DNA from: Weissella confusa
GTDB lineage: Bacteria > Bacillota > Bacilli > Lactobacillales > Lactobacillaceae
Reading direction: 5' to 3'
Assembly: GCA_016466735.1 (NCBI GenBank)
Contig: JAAOED010000001.1
Span: forward strand, 62,001-126,000
Length of the DNA stretch: 64,000 nt
Each line of letters begins with the position of its first letter. Positions within the stretch are counted from its first letter, which is position 1. A program made the position numbers and the translations under genes. A model generated the notes under the pieces. It did no database searches. It saw only the letters and a program-made list of their open reading frames with translations, and was not told the DNA's origin. Below are positions 1 through 10,077 of this stretch, piece after piece.

Positions 1-601
1 GTTCAGCACGAACAGCCTTGTCGACGAAGTTTTCCAAGATTTGCATCCCGTATTCAGTGTGTTGTACTTCAGCGTGGAATTGTACACCGTAGAAGTTGTG
101 GTATGTGTCTTCCATTGCAGCGATAGGCGTGCTTTCTGACGTTGCAACCGCCTTGAAGCCATCAGGGACTTGTTCGACATAGTCTCCGTGTGACATCAAA
201 ACTGTTTGCGTCTCAGGCGTGTTGCCGAACAATAGCGCGCTATCATCCGTCACATCCATTTCAGTTTCGCCGTATTCAGCTGAATCGTTAGCTGGTGCAA
301 CCTTTCCCCCTGGTAAAACGTGTGCCATGAGTTGCATACCGTAGCAGACACCCAAAATAGGAATGTTCAAGTTGAACACCTCTGGGTCAATTGTGAAGGC
401 GCCGTCTTCGTAAACCGAGTTTGGTCCGCCAGAGAAAATAAGTCCCTTAGGATTTAGTTCCTTAATCTCGGCTGCCGTCAAAGTGTGTGGCTTTAGTTCT
501 GAGTACACACCCAATTCGCGAATACGTCGTGAAATGAGTTGGTTGTACTGTGATCCAAAGTCCAAAACAAGAATACTGTCGTGTGCTTGTGTGTTTCCCA
601 T
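1..601 (-). CDS. guaA: GMP synthase (glutamine-hydrolysing), 5' part only
   Basis: GMP synthase aminates XMP to GMP in the last step of guanine nucleotide synthesis. About 200 N-terminal residues are present; the gene runs off the left edge. They form the class I glutamine amidotransferase domain: [13 protein letters not shown] near the N-terminus, [10 protein letters not shown] at about 57-66, the nucleophile elbow GVCYGMQ with Cys86, and [11 protein letters not shown], which holds the catalytic His and Glu. I chose the ATG at 601 because a GGGGG ribosome site lies 5 nt upstream; an in-frame ATG at 613 would place that site inside the gene. The ATP pyrophosphatase and dimerisation domains lie outside the window. 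Confidence 0.95.
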   Translation of the reverse strand, partial: MGNTQAHDSILVLDFGSQYNQLISRRIRELGVYSELKPHTLTAAEIKELNPKGLIFSGGPNSVYEDGAFTIDPEVFNLNIPILGVCYGMQLMAHVLPGGKVAPANDSAEYGETEMDVTDDSALLFGNTPETQTVLMSHGDYVEQVPDGFKAVATSESTPIAAMEDTYHNFYGVQFHAEVQHTEYGMQILENFVDKAVRAE

Positions 602-629
602 GATGTCCCCCATTAATAAGTTGTTTCTA

Positions 630-657
630 ATTATACGTACTTGTCGATATTTATCAA
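630..657 (-). promoter_or_regulatory. guaA promoter
   Basis: Read on the minus strand, TTGATA (652-657) and TATAAT (630-635) are separated by 16 nt, putting the transcription start near 623, about 20 nt before the guaA start codon. Confidence 0.7.
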
Positions 658-671
658 TGATAACTTTTGGG

Positions 672-712
672 AATGTTCGTAATTTGTTCACATATTACAA
701 TGTTCTCATAAT
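672..712 (-). promoter_or_regulatory. Two PurBox-like sites upstream of guaA
   Basis: On the minus strand AAATTACGAACATT (672-685) and ATTATGAGAACATT (699-712) resemble the PurR box AWWWCCGAACWWT of Bacillus and Lactococcus. They lie about 55 and 82 nt upstream of the predicted guaA start, 27 bp apart, a typical activator position. The first match is fair, the second weak. The rest of the 602-832 gap shows no other recognisable feature. Confidence 0.35.
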
Positions 713-832
713 CGTAGTTACTAAAAATAAGTTATTGACGAAAAATACTTATTTTAAAGGGTTCATACGTTGATAATCTGGTTAATCGTTTTTAATAATT
801 CAAAACTGATGATTTTTGTAATGACTTAGCCC

Positions 833-861
833 TTGCATTATCTTAAATAGACCTTTATAGT
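833..861 (+). promoter_or_regulatory. Promoter of the BMP-family gene
   Basis: TTGCAT (833-838), 17 nt, TATAGT (856-861). The start of transcription would be near 868, leaving a leader of about 95 nt that contains a short GGCCAGTTTTGGCC hairpin at about 897-910. Confidence 0.65.
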
Positions 862-962
862 GGTAAAAATTAAATTTTTATATGGACTCTGAGTTGGCCA
901 GTTTTGGCCGGCAAAACGAGTGGTCGGGTCGAGGGATTTTATACTTGGAGGTATTAGGAAAA

Positions 963-2042
963 ATGGTTTCACGTCGTAACTTAATTATTGGTGGAGTGGC
1001 ACTTGTCGCGGTTGCAGGAATTGCATACGCAGCAACGTCAGGAAGCAACGGTGGTTCAAGCGATAAGTTCACTGCAGCAGTTGTTTCAGACACGAACGGT
1101 GTTAACGACAAGGGCTTCAACCAAAGCGCTTGGGAAGGTTTGGAGAAGTGGGGTAAGGAAAACGGCTTGGAAAAGGGCCAAAACGGATACAACTACTTCC
1201 AACCTAAGACAGTTGCGGATTACGACACGCAATTGACGCAAGCCGCAACGGCTAAGTACGATGTTGTTGCAGCAATCGGAAACACGTTTAAGGACTCAGT
1301 TCAAACTGTTTCAAAGAAGTACCCAGACACGAAGTTTGTCTTGGTTGACGAAATTGCTGGTGCTAAGTACAAGAACGTTGCGTCAGTCATGTTCCGTTCA
1401 GAGCAATCATCATACTTGGTTGGTGTGGCTGCAGCTACGAAGGCTAAGACGATGGGCGACAACACAGTTGGCTTCGTTGGTGGTATGAAGAACCCGGTTA
1501 TCGAGGCGTTCTTGGCTGGTTACCAAGCCGGCGTGAAGTCAGTTGACCCTAATATCAAGGTAGATGCAACGTATGCTGGTACGTTCTCAGACCCTGCCAA
1601 GGGACAAACGATTGCGAAGGCTAAGATTGCACAAGGTGAGCACATCATCTTCCAAGCCGCTGGTGGTGTTGGAAACGGTGTCTTCCAAGCTGCGAAGGAT
1701 CAAGACGCAACGTTGGCTGCCGACTCTAAGGATAAGGTATGGGTTATCGGTGTCGACATGGATCAAACTGACATGGGTGCCTACAAGACAAAGGATGGCA
1801 AGGCTGATAACTTGACGTTGACATCATCATTGACTGGAATCGGTCGTGGTGTGCAATTGGTTACTGAAGCTGCCCAAAAGGATAAGTTCCCTGGTGGCAA
1901 GACGGTCTACTACGGTTTGAAGGAAAAGGGTGTTGGTGTTACGACTAACAACTTGAACGCAGACGAAAAGAAGGCTGTTGAAGATGCAAAGGCAAAGATT
2001 ATTGCTGGCGACATCAAGGTGCCAGACACACCTGAAAACTAA
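963..2042 (+). CDS. BMP family (nucleoside-type) ABC substrate-binding protein
   Basis: A 359-residue protein of the BMP/PnrA/Med family, whose members bind purine nucleosides for ABC importers. Family signatures are VVSDTNGVNDKGFNQSAWEG shortly after the signal region, the lid segment GFVGGMKNPVIEAFLAGYQAG and the C-terminal VWVIGVDMDQTD. The start at 963 has GGAGG at 947-951; the frame is open 27 codons further upstream but without a ribosome site. The N-terminus is a positively charged SRRN segment followed by a hydrophobic stretch ending AYAATSG, with no lipobox cysteine, so it is either cleaved and released or held by an uncleaved anchor; family members in Firmicutes are usually lipoproteins. 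No permease or ATPase follows: a terminator closes the unit. The neighbouring guaA fits a purine theme. Confidence 0.85.
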   Translation: MVSRRNLIIGGVALVAVAGIAYAATSGSNGGSSDKFTAAVVSDTNGVNDKGFNQSAWEGLEKWGKENGLEKGQNGYNYFQPKTVADYDTQLTQAATAKYDVVAAIGNTFKDSVQTVSKKYPDTKFVLVDEIAGAKYKNVASVMFRSEQSSYLVGVAAATKAKTMGDNTVGFVGGMKNPVIEAFLAGYQAGVKSVDPNIKVDATYAGTFSDPAKGQTIAKAKIAQGEHIIFQAAGGVGNGVFQAAKDQDATLAADSKDKVWVIGVDMDQTDMGAYKTKDGKADNLTLTSSLTGIGRGVQLVTEAAQKDKFPGGKTVYYGLKEKGVGVTTNNLNADEKKAVEDAKAKIIAGDIKVPDTPEN

Positions 2043-2052
2043 TGTTAGCGAA

Positions 2053-2086
2053 AAGCTGTGATGAAATATTCATCACAGCTTTTTTT
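2053..2086 (+). terminator. Terminator after the BMP-family gene
   Basis: A perfect 13-bp stem, AAGCTGTGATGAA with its complement at 2069-2081, loop of 3 nt, then a T run. Confidence 0.9.
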
Positions 2087-2160
2087 GTGCAATTATTCAA
2101 TATGCAAAAATGAAACAATTTTAAAAAAATAGATATAGGGCCGCTATCAATCTTGCAAAA

Positions 2161-2306
2161 CATTCAATAAAAATATTTTAAACATTTATTTTGTATACAA
2201 ATGTAATTTAAAAAACTAAAACACATGTGTTAAATAACATCCTTAATTCGCGTTTTTGGAATAAAAATACAAACAATGTTGCTTATTTTGAATAAATAGT
2301 TACAAT
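2161..2306 (+). promoter_or_regulatory. Arginine operon promoter with ARG-box-like operators
   Basis: TTGCTT (2279-2284), 16 nt, TACAAT (2301-2306) form the promoter. ARG-box-like sequences, which resemble the ArgR/AhrC consensus TGAATAAAAATTCA, occur at 2258-2271 (GGAATAAAAATACA) and at 2288-2303 (TTGAATAAATAGTTAC, filling the spacer), with a weaker one around 2163-2180. Occupancy of the spacer site would block RNA polymerase, so repression by ArgR with arginine is the natural reading. The rest of the 300-bp gap is AT-rich without other features. Confidence 0.55.
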
Positions 2307-2342
2307 TGATGAATAATCAAATATGCAAAAAGGGGAATATTT

Positions 2343-3566
2343 ATGCAAGAAAAATTGGTTTTGGCTTACTCAGGTGGATTAGATACGTCGGTTGCTATTC
2401 CGTGGCTGAAGGAAAAGGGTTACGACGTAACAGCTGTCGTTTTGGATGTTGGACAACACGGTAAGGATTTGGACTTCATTAAGGAAAAAGCGCTTCTAGT
2501 AGGGGCTGAGAAGTCAATCTTGTTAGATACGAAGGCAGAGTTTGCCCAAGACTACGTTGTGCCGGTTATTCAAGGTAATTTGCAATATGAAGGTGAATAT
2601 CCATTGGTATCGGCGTTGTCTCGTCCGTTGATTATTAAGAAGTTAGTTGAGATTGCACATGAAATTGGTGCTACTACGATTGCGCATGGATCGACGGGAC
2701 ACGGTAACGACCAAGTGCGTTTTGAAGCAGCGATTCATGCATTTGATCCGGAATTGAAAATCGAAGCGCCGATTCGAGATTTTCAATGGTCTCGTGAAGA
2801 AGAAATTGCTTACGCTGAGGCGCACAATGTGCCGATTCCTGTAGGTGAAGAATCACCATATTCCATTGATGAAAATATTTGGGGGCGTGCGATTGAAGCG
2901 GGGGTTCTTGAGAATCCTTGGCACGAGGCGCCAGAAGAAGCCTATACCTTGACTCAGTCGATTGAAACTGCTCCCGATGAACCAGAGTTTATGACACTTA
3001 CCTTTGAAGCGGGGGTTCCTGTGGCTGTGGATGGTGAAATGATGCCACTACCGGCAATTATTAATCATGTGAATGACATTGCCGGTAAGCATGGGATTGG
3101 ACGAATTGATCATATTGAGAACCGACTAGTTGGTATTAAGTCACGTGAAATTTATGAAGCGCCAGCCGCTAAAGTTATGATGACCGCACATAAGGATTTG
3201 GAAGACTTAACTTTGGAGAAAGATGTGGCCCACTTCAAGCCCTTTGTTGAACAACAACTAGCTAATCTGGTTTACGACGCAAAATGGGTTTCACCACTCT
3301 TCGATGCGTTGCAGTCATTTGTTAAGCAAACACAACAGGTTGTTAATGGTGACGTGAAGATGAAGTTGTTCAAGGGAAATGCGATTGCGGTTGCCCGTCA
3401 GTCAGCAACTAATTCGCTGTATGACGAAGATTTGGCAACATATACAGCTAGTTCATCGTTCAATCAGGCATCTGCAGTTGGGTTTATCAAGCTGTGGACA
3501 TTGGGAAATACTGTTTTCGAACAAGTAAATCACGTTCATTCAGAAACGGGGATGTCAAATGGTTGA
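2343..3566 (+). CDS. argG: Argininosuccinate synthase
   Basis: Joins citrulline and aspartate with ATP to argininosuccinate, the penultimate step of arginine synthesis, in the cytoplasm. The 407-residue length is normal. The ATP pyrophosphatase loop [10 protein letters not shown] is at residues 8-17, followed by the [10 protein letters not shown] region and [15 protein letters not shown], all characteristic of ArgG. It is the first gene of the nine-gene arginine operon, preceded by a GGGG ribosome site 7 nt from the ATG. It overlaps argH by 8 bp, which suggests coupled translation. Putting argGH first is common in lactic acid bacteria. Confidence 0.97.
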   Translation: MQEKLVLAYSGGLDTSVAIPWLKEKGYDVTAVVLDVGQHGKDLDFIKEKALLVGAEKSILLDTKAEFAQDYVVPVIQGNLQYEGEYPLVSALSRPLIIKKLVEIAHEIGATTIAHGSTGHGNDQVRFEAAIHAFDPELKIEAPIRDFQWSREEEIAYAEAHNVPIPVGEESPYSIDENIWGRAIEAGVLENPWHEAPEEAYTLTQSIETAPDEPEFMTLTFEAGVPVAVDGEMMPLPAIINHVNDIAGKHGIGRIDHIENRLVGIKSREIYEAPAAKVMMTAHKDLEDLTLEKDVAHFKPFVEQQLANLVYDAKWVSPLFDALQSFVKQTQQVVNGDVKMKLFKGNAIAVARQSATNSLYDEDLATYTASSSFNQASAVGFIKLWTLGNTVFEQVNHVHSETGMSNG

Positions 3567-4944
3567 AAAATTATGGGGTGGCCGTTTTACTGAATCGGGA
3601 TCTAAACGGGCACAGAAGTATGGTGCATCAATCAACGTCGATCGACAAATGATTCAAGAAGACATTCAGGCCTCGATTGCTCACGCATTGATGCTAGGCC
3701 GACAAGGCATTATTGATGATGCAGATGCACGACAAATTGTAGCTGGGTTGCATGAAATTTGGGCTGATTTTTCTGCTAATAAGGTCACACTACAAGTTGC
3801 ACATGAGGATGTGCATATGAACGTTGAAGTATTGTTAACCGAAAAGATTGGCGCAACGGCTGGCAAGCTACACACTGCCAGGTCACGTAATGATCAAGTA
3901 GCGACAGACTTTCATCTTTGGGTTGCTAAGCGTTTACCCGATGTTATTGGCGCAATCAAAAGTTTTCAAAAAACGTTGCTAAATCTAGCTGAAGTCCATG
4001 AAGCGACTTTGATGCCTGGATATACACATTTACAACATGCGCAGCCCGTTACATTTGGATATCATCTGCTGGCGTATGTTGGGATGTTACAGCGAGATGT
4101 TGAACGGTTTGAATTTAATATCAAGCATGCCAATCTATCACCGCTTGGAGCAGCTGCTTTGGCGGGGACAACATTCCCAATTGACCGTGAATTTGTTGCT
4201 ACTGCCCTAGGATTTGATGCAATTTATCATAACGCGATGGATGCAGTTAGTGATCGTGACTTTGCCGTTGAATTTCTGCAATCCACGTCATTGCTAATGA
4301 TGCACCTTTCACGTATGAGTGAGGAGATTATTTTATGGTCAAGTCATGAATTTAATTTTGTGACACTTAGCGATGCGTACGCAACGGGATCATCCATCAT
4401 GCCACAAAAGAAGAATGCGGACTTTGCCGAATTAACTCGAGGCAAGACGGGGCGTGTTTACGGTGATTTAATCGGCTTACTGACAGTTATGAAAGGGTTA
4501 CCGTTAGCATACAACAAAGATATGCAAGAAGATAAGCGTGGTGTCTTTGAGGCGTATGACACGATGATGGATGCGCTATATATATTCAATGGAATGTTTG
4601 CGACGTTGGCGGTTAATCAACAAACCATGACTGAGAGTACGCACGATGATTTTTCAAATGCGACTGAATTAGCAGATTATCTTGTTACGAAAGGGGTGCC
4701 GTTCCGAGATGCCCATGCCATCGTGGGGCAGTTGGTTCTTTTGGGCATTCAAACTGGCGTAAACCTGCAGGAGATGTCATTGGCTGATTTACAGCAAGCA
4801 AGTCCTTTAATCGATTCAGATGTGTTTGATGTCTTGCGCCCCATGACGGCCGTTAATCGTCGAACATCGTTTGGTGGTACAGCCGTTAGCGAGGTGCGCA
4901 ACCAAATTAAGTATTATCAAGAGAAAGTAGAGGAAGGGTCATGA
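3559..4944 (+). CDS. argH: Argininosuccinate lyase
   Basis: Cleaves argininosuccinate to arginine and fumarate, the last step of the pathway. The 461-residue protein belongs to the fumarase/aspartase superfamily: [13 protein letters not shown] near residue 100, a [21 protein letters not shown] segment with the catalytic His, and the signature [11 protein letters not shown] beginning near residue 275. Its ATG lies inside the last codons of argG and its end overlaps the argC start by 4 bp, so the three genes are tightly packed. Confidence 0.97.
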   Translation: MVEKLWGGRFTESGSKRAQKYGASINVDRQMIQEDIQASIAHALMLGRQGIIDDADARQIVAGLHEIWADFSANKVTLQVAHEDVHMNVEVLLTEKIGATAGKLHTARSRNDQVATDFHLWVAKRLPDVIGAIKSFQKTLLNLAEVHEATLMPGYTHLQHAQPVTFGYHLLAYVGMLQRDVERFEFNIKHANLSPLGAAALAGTTFPIDREFVATALGFDAIYHNAMDAVSDRDFAVEFLQSTSLLMMHLSRMSEEIILWSSHEFNFVTLSDAYATGSSIMPQKKNADFAELTRGKTGRVYGDLIGLLTVMKGLPLAYNKDMQEDKRGVFEAYDTMMDALYIFNGMFATLAVNQQTMTESTHDDFSNATELADYLVTKGVPFRDAHAIVGQLVLLGIQTGVNLQEMSLADLQQASPLIDSDVFDVLRPMTAVNRRTSFGGTAVSEVRNQIKYYQEKVEEGS

Positions 4945-5972
4945 ACGTAGCAATTGTCGGGGTAACCGGATATAGTGGCACCGTTTTATGGCGACTACTA
5001 AACCAACACCCGAATATTCAGCGAGTAAACATATACACACAGCAGTCAGATTTGACAGCTGTATCTAAGCAATTTAATTGGGTGAGTGATCAATCGATAA
5101 ATGTTTTTAAATTTGATGTTGCTGATATTATGGCCAACAATGATGCAGTATTTTTTGCAACACCCGCTGGTGTCACAGGTGGATATGCTGCGGAACTAAT
5201 GAATAATGATTTCCCGGTAATTGACCTGTCTGGTGACTTGCGACTGAAAGACCCTGATCAATACCGAAAGTGGTACCACCAAGAGCCAAATGTTTCACAT
5301 GAAACATTGTCAAAGGTGACTTATGGGCTAACCGAATTTACGGCGGCGACAGCAACTTATATTGCAAATCCAGGTTGCTATGCAACCGCAACGCTGATGG
5401 GACTTGCGCCGTTGGTACAGGAACGATTGATTGATTTGAACTCGGTGATTGTTGATGCCAAGTCAGGCGTGACGGGATCTGGTAAGAAATTAAGTCGTGC
5501 CACGCATTTTGTTGACGTTGATGAAAACTTTGCAATGTATAAGGTTAATCAACATCAACATATTCCCGAAATCATGCAACAACTTAGGGAATGGGCACCC
5601 GATATGGGACCGATTCAATTTGCGACAGGATTATTACCCATTAAGCGTGGGCTGATGGCAACGATATACGCCAAAATTTCGGATGAGGTTAGTGATGTTG
5701 ATGACGTTATAGCTTCGGCATTTCGAGCGACTTACATGGATAAACCTTTTGTAAAGATTATGGATAATCAAATACCTGACTTACGTTTAATTGCCGGTAG
5801 TAATTTCACTGCAATTGGTTGGTCATACAATCCGGTAACTCGGGTGGTCACCGTCGTTAGCGTAATTGATAATTTGATGAAAGGAGCAGCTGGACAGGCT
5901 GTTCAAAATTTCAATAAATATTTTGGATTGTCTGAGACTGCGGGCTTAACGCAGTTGCCAGATTTTGTGTAG
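4941..5972 (+). CDS. argC: N-acetyl-gamma-glutamyl-phosphate reductase
   Basis: Reduces N-acetylglutamyl phosphate with NADPH to the semialdehyde. The 343-residue protein starts with the Rossmann motif IVGVTGYSG and has the active-site motif NPGCYATA with Cys146, followed by SGVTGSGKKLS and a HQHIPEI segment with the catalytic His. It overlaps argH by an ATGA. A parS-like sequence (5291-5306) is embedded in the codons for residues around 117-122 (NVSHET). Confidence 0.96.
   Translation: MNVAIVGVTGYSGTVLWRLLNQHPNIQRVNIYTQQSDLTAVSKQFNWVSDQSINVFKFDVADIMANNDAVFFATPAGVTGGYAAELMNNDFPVIDLSGDLRLKDPDQYRKWYHQEPNVSHETLSKVTYGLTEFTAATATYIANPGCYATATLMGLAPLVQERLIDLNSVIVDAKSGVTGSGKKLSRATHFVDVDENFAMYKVNQHQHIPEIMQQLREWAPDMGPIQFATGLLPIKRGLMATIYAKISDEVSDVDDVIASAFRATYMDKPFVKIMDNQIPDLRLIAGSNFTAIGWSYNPVTRVVTVVSVIDNLMKGAAGQAVQNFNKYFGLSETAGLTQLPDFV
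5291..5306. other. parS-like site 1 (inside argC)
   Basis: TGTTTCACATGAAACA, one base from the consensus palindrome TGTTTCACGTGAAACA. It lies in coding DNA (NVSHET). Confidence 0.55.
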
Positions 5973-5981
5973 GAGGGAACG

Positions 5982-7148
5982 ATGACATTTACTTGGCCGA
6001 AAAATTTTTATAGTGATGGTATTCACGGCCATTTGCGTCGTAACCCGAACAAGCCGGATATCGGATGGTTGGTATCAACAAAACCGGCTAACGTGGCTGG
6101 TGTTTTTACTCGTAATACATTCCCAGCCGCACCGGTGCAATTAGATCGAACGATTATTCGTTTGAATAAGCCAGTCCATGCGATTTTTGTAAATTCTGCG
6201 AATGCTAATGCGTTTACGGGAGATGTTGGTATGGACAACGCGCTGAAAACGCAAGAATTAGTCGCGGAACGGTTGCACTGCGACGAATCTGAAGTCTTAG
6301 TTGCATCAACGGGTATTATTGGTGAACAATTGCCGATGGATAAAATACAGGCAGGTATTAGTCGGTTAACAGAGAGTGACCCTATGAACCTAGCTAAGGC
6401 AATGCTAACGACTGATACCACAACTAAAACGGCCCAAGTAACGACCGAAAACTATCAAATTAGCGGTGTCGCAAAGGGGTCGGGGATGATTCATCCTAAT
6501 ATGGGAACGATGCTTGGTTTCGTTGCGACCGATGCCACCATCAATCAGCAATTATTACAACAGCTATTACGTGAGCTAGTAGATGTGACCTTTAATCAAA
6601 TCACGGTAGACGGGGATACTTCTACAAATGACACGGTTTTGGTTTTGGCCAATGGGGATGATTGGTCAAATGCAATCAAGGCTGGTACGGACGCCTATGA
6701 GTCTTTCAAAGCTAATTTGCAACAGGTACTTAAGACATTAGCGATTGCGATTGCTAGTGACGGAGAAGGTGCCACCCGGCTAATTGACGTTCGAGTTACG
6801 GAAGCACGTAGTAAAGCTAGCGCGATGAAGGTTGCAAAAAGTGTCGTTGGATCAAACTTAGTTAAAACAGCTGTTTTTGGCGCCGATCCAAATTGGGGGC
6901 GTATTGTCGATGCGATTGGAAATGTTGGTGAAGTGTTTGATGCAAATACATTATCAATCAGCATTAACCAAGCGCCAATTATTTTGAATGGACAGGCGGT
7001 TGTGGATGACGGAATAGCTGCGCAGGTAATGCAGGAAAAAATAATTGTTGTAGCAATCTCATTAGGAATCGGACATGAACAGGGTCAGGCGTGGGGAAGT
7101 GATTTGACCTATGAGTACGTGCATATTAACGCGGCTTATCACACATAA
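5982..7148 (+). CDS. argJ: Glutamate N-acetyltransferase (ArgJ)
   Basis: ArgJ transfers the acetyl group from N-acetylornithine to glutamate, closing the acetyl cycle; some members also make N-acetylglutamate from acetyl-CoA. The precursor has 388 residues. The self-cleavage site is within KGSGMIHPNMGTMLGF: cleavage before Thr176 should give the two chains and free the Thr nucleophile. Most family members have ATML here; this one has GTML. NDTVLVLANG and the C-terminal NWGRIVDAIG are also typical. No separate argA is present in the operon, so either ArgJ is bifunctional or priming is done elsewhere; the sequence alone does not decide. Confidence 0.94.
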   Translation: MTFTWPKNFYSDGIHGHLRRNPNKPDIGWLVSTKPANVAGVFTRNTFPAAPVQLDRTIIRLNKPVHAIFVNSANANAFTGDVGMDNALKTQELVAERLHCDESEVLVASTGIIGEQLPMDKIQAGISRLTESDPMNLAKAMLTTDTTTKTAQVTTENYQISGVAKGSGMIHPNMGTMLGFVATDATINQQLLQQLLRELVDVTFNQITVDGDTSTNDTVLVLANGDDWSNAIKAGTDAYESFKANLQQVLKTLAIAIASDGEGATRLIDVRVTEARSKASAMKVAKSVVGSNLVKTAVFGADPNWGRIVDAIGNVGEVFDANTLSISINQAPIILNGQAVVDDGIAAQVMQEKIIVVAISLGIGHEQGQAWGSDLTYEYVHINAAYHT

Positions 7149-7151
7149 AAC

Positions 7152-7859
7152 ATGAAAGTAATTAAAATTGGCGGCAACGCATTAAAAAATTTGAATATTC
7201 AAATCCTAAACCAGATGCAAGCCTGGTTAGCGATTGGGGAACCCGTCATATTGGTGCATGGTGCTGGTCCAATGGTAAATGAAGCGCTAACGCGGGCCAA
7301 GCTGCCCGTCAAAAAAATAGATGGGCTACGTTATACGGACCAACGGACGCTAGCGATAATGCAGGACGTTGTGCAGGCACAAGTATGGCCGATGCTACAG
7401 CACGTTTTAGGTCAAGCCCACATGGCGGCGAATCTGTTAACTGAGGGAGTTCAGGCTACCTTGAAAGCCGAGGGGGAGTACGGTCGCGTTGGGGAAATAA
7501 AAAACGTTGCAATGGAGATGGTTACGGGACAGTTATACGTCATTGGACCATTAGTTCCTGATGAACGAGGGGAGTTACTGAATGTCAACGCGGATGAGAT
7601 TGCGTTAGCTATCGCCCGTCATTTTATGGCTGATAGTTTGTACTTTCTGACAGATGTAGATGGCGTTCTTAATAAACAACAGGAAGTGGTTTCTAATTTA
7701 ACACCGATTGACGCTAGCAATTTAGTGCAACAACAAATTGTGACAGATGGAATGTTTGTCAAAATTCAAGCTGCGTTCGCGGCAATTAGAGCGGGTGTAA
7801 CAGATATTCGATTGGGGAAAGATTTTGAAACGGGCACAAAACTAATTTTGGGAGAATAA
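7152..7859 (+). CDS. argB: Acetylglutamate kinase
   Basis: Phosphorylates N-acetylglutamate, the first committed step after acetylation. At 235 residues it is short for the family. Amino acid kinase motifs are visible: KIGGNALKN at the N-terminus, VHGAGPMVNEAL, and NVNADEIALAIA plus FLTDVDGVLN in the nucleotide-binding half. The arginine-binding N-terminal extension of feedback-inhibited kinases is absent, so feedback inhibition by that route is unlikely. No clear Shine-Dalgarno precedes the ATG, only 3 bp after argJ; translation is probably coupled to argJ. Confidence 0.93.
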   Translation: MKVIKIGGNALKNLNIQILNQMQAWLAIGEPVILVHGAGPMVNEALTRAKLPVKKIDGLRYTDQRTLAIMQDVVQAQVWPMLQHVLGQAHMAANLLTEGVQATLKAEGEYGRVGEIKNVAMEMVTGQLYVIGPLVPDERGELLNVNADEIALAIARHFMADSLYFLTDVDGVLNKQQEVVSNLTPIDASNLVQQQIVTDGMFVKIQAAFAAIRAGVTDIRLGKDFETGTKLILGE

Positions 7860-7861
7860 GA

Positions 7862-8992
7862 ATGAGTCATTTATTTAATACTTATGCACGCGCTGATTTG
7901 GTTTTGGTTGATGGCCACGATGCTTACGTTACCGATGATACAGGCAATGACTATTTGGATTTTGGGGCTGGCATTGGCGTAATGAATCTTGGTTACCATC
8001 ATCCGGTGATACAAGAAGCTGTGGAACAGCAACTCAAAGGTATTTGGCATACATCAAATCTATATGAAAGCCCGCTACAAGAAAAAGTAGCTCACTTACT
8101 AACTCAGGAAAATGATCAATTAGTTTTTTTCGCTAATTCAGGTGCTGAAGCAAATGAAGCTGCATTAAAACTAGCGCGTCGCTATACAGGAAAGCACAAA
8201 ATCATGAACTTTTCGCAGGCGTTTCACGGGCGGACGTATGGGGCCTTGTCGTTGACCCCCGTAACGGCATATCAAGAAGGGTATGGTGTTGATCAAGATG
8301 TCGTGACACTGCCCTTTAATCAAGCGTTAGCCATTGAAGCGTTAGATGGTACTTTTGCCGCTGTGATTCTTGAGGTAGTACAGGGTGAAGGCGGAATTCA
8401 TGTTGCCCAGAAGGAATGGCTTCATGAGCTTGTGGCAAAAGCAAATGAACTTGGTGTGCTGGTAATCATTGATGAAGTACAGTCAGGGATGGGCCGGACT
8501 GGATCGCTTTACGCCTATCAGCAATTTGGAATTACACCAGACATCGTGACGGTTGCTAAGGCGCTAGCAAACGGGCTGCCAGTGGGAGCAATGATTGGTC
8601 GGTCTGACTTAGGCCGTGCTTTTCAACCAGGGGCCCATGGGACAACTTTTGGCGGTAACCCAATTGTCATGGCGAGTGCTATTGCTGTGTTAGAAACGTT
8701 AACTCCCGAATTTTTAGCAACCGTTGCGCACAAAGGTGAGCTTATTCGTCATGAAATTGAGGAGCTTAGCGCAAATTTACCACAGGTGAAGATGGTTCGT
8801 GGCGCAGGGCTAATGATTGGGATTGAATTAAACGTGGATGTTAACGCAGTGCTGGTTAAGTTACGAGAAAAAAGGATTTTAGCACTGTCGGCGCAGGGGA
8901 ACACGCTACGTTTACTACCAGTATTAACAATGGACCAGGCAACCTTACATGCGGGGATCGTCACGATTTTAGAAACGATTGGAGAATTCTAA
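7862..8992 (+). CDS. argD: Acetylornithine aminotransferase
   Basis: PLP-dependent class III aminotransferase that converts N-acetylglutamate semialdehyde to N-acetylornithine. The 376-residue protein shows FANSGAEANEAALKLARRYTG (phosphate binding region), the cofactor-contacting IIDEVQSGMGRTG, and the Schiff-base lysine Lys233 in TVAKALANGLPVGAMIG. It begins 3 bp after argB and ends directly at argF. Confidence 0.95.
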   Translation: MSHLFNTYARADLVLVDGHDAYVTDDTGNDYLDFGAGIGVMNLGYHHPVIQEAVEQQLKGIWHTSNLYESPLQEKVAHLLTQENDQLVFFANSGAEANEAALKLARRYTGKHKIMNFSQAFHGRTYGALSLTPVTAYQEGYGVDQDVVTLPFNQALAIEALDGTFAAVILEVVQGEGGIHVAQKEWLHELVAKANELGVLVIIDEVQSGMGRTGSLYAYQQFGITPDIVTVAKALANGLPVGAMIGRSDLGRAFQPGAHGTTFGGNPIVMASAIAVLETLTPEFLATVAHKGELIRHEIEELSANLPQVKMVRGAGLMIGIELNVDVNAVLVKLREKRILALSAQGNTLRLLPVLTMDQATLHAGIVTILETIGEF

Positions 8993-10018
8993 ATGCAGAA
9001 CATATTTTACGGTCGCTCCTTCCTGGCTGAAAAGGATTTTACCGGGGCTGAACTATACACCTTAATTAAGTTGGCGGAGCATCTTAAGGAATTGAAAGCG
9101 CAACGAGTTCCGCATGAATATTTGAAGGGACGCAATATTGCGTTGCTATTTGAAAAAACTTCAACGCGAACGCGATCATCGTTTACGATTGCAGCCAATG
9201 ATTTGGGCGCACATGCCGAGTTTTTAGGCAGTCATGATATTCAATTTGGAAAAAAGGAATCGTTGTCCGATACGGCTCGTGTATTAGGGTCAATGTTTGA
9301 TGCAATTGAATATCGTGGGTATGAGCAACAGATGGTTGAAGCTTTGGCCGAAGAAAGTCAGGTGCCGGTATGGAACGGTCTAACTGATAGTTGGCATCCA
9401 ACCCAAATGCTGGCAGATTTTATGACGATTGATGAAATTTTTGGACATTTAAAGGGTATCAAGTTGGCTTATTTGGGAGATGCCCGTAATAACGTTGCTA
9501 ACTCATTGTTGGTAACCGGTGCTATGCTGGGCGTCGACATCACTTTGGTTGCCCCAAGTGCATTGCAACCGACTCAGGCGGTGCAAGCGTTAGCTCAGTC
9601 ATTTGCTACTGAAACCGGTGCAGAACTGGTGATAACCGATGATGTTGATCAAGGCGTGAAAGAAGCACAGGTCTTGTACACCGATGTTTGGGCGTCAATG
9701 GGAGAGGAAGCGGCATGGGCTGAACGCATTGCCTTGTTGCAACCATATCAAATTAATATGACGACGGTTATGAAAACCGGGCAAGCAGACACGATTGTTC
9801 TGCATGATTTACCAGCCTTTCATGACTTAGAAACGACCATGGCTCAGGCGGTGCATCAGCAGTTTGGTTTGACAGAGATGGAAATCACGCAAGATGTTTT
9901 CCATGCGCCGTATGCGAAACAATTCCAGCAAGCTGAGAATCGCTTGCATACGATTAAAGCTGTAATGGCAGCGACTTTGGGGGAGCTCTTTTTACCGCAA
10001 ACCATGGTGATTCAATAG
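8993..10018 (+). CDS. argF: Ornithine carbamoyltransferase with HDLP in place of HCLP
   Basis: Makes citrulline from ornithine and carbamoyl phosphate. Of 341 residues, STRTR at 57-61 binds carbamoyl phosphate, DSWHPTQ at 132-138 and the SMG loop (DVWASMG, 231-237) bind substrates. The ornithine-contacting motif that is normally HCLPA reads HDLPA at 271-275, so the conserved cysteine is Asp272 (codon GAT). Context, between argD and carAB, points to the anabolic enzyme rather than the arginine deiminase pathway, for which no arcA or arcC is seen. No terminator closes the gene; a 134-bp spacer leads to carA. Confidence 0.9.
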   Translation: MQNIFYGRSFLAEKDFTGAELYTLIKLAEHLKELKAQRVPHEYLKGRNIALLFEKTSTRTRSSFTIAANDLGAHAEFLGSHDIQFGKKESLSDTARVLGSMFDAIEYRGYEQQMVEALAEESQVPVWNGLTDSWHPTQMLADFMTIDEIFGHLKGIKLAYLGDARNNVANSLLVTGAMLGVDITLVAPSALQPTQAVQALAQSFATETGAELVITDDVDQGVKEAQVLYTDVWASMGEEAAWAERIALLQPYQINMTTVMKTGQADTIVLHDLPAFHDLETTMAQAVHQQFGLTEMEITQDVFHAPYAKQFQQAENRLHTIKAVMAATLGELFLPQTMVIQ

Positions 10019-10077
10019 CCCATACAATTGAATGATTTAACTGAGTTCTGTGAGATTCAAATGGTTCAAGGGTGGAA

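Noticed and set aside
868..962. Purine or preQ1 riboswitch in the BMP gene leader
   Set aside because: The conserved core sequences of these riboswitches are absent; only a small hairpin is visible.
882..962. Longer N-terminus of the BMP-family protein starting at 882
   Set aside because: No ribosome site, and the extension would place hydrophilic sequence before the signal region; 963 has GGAGG upstream.
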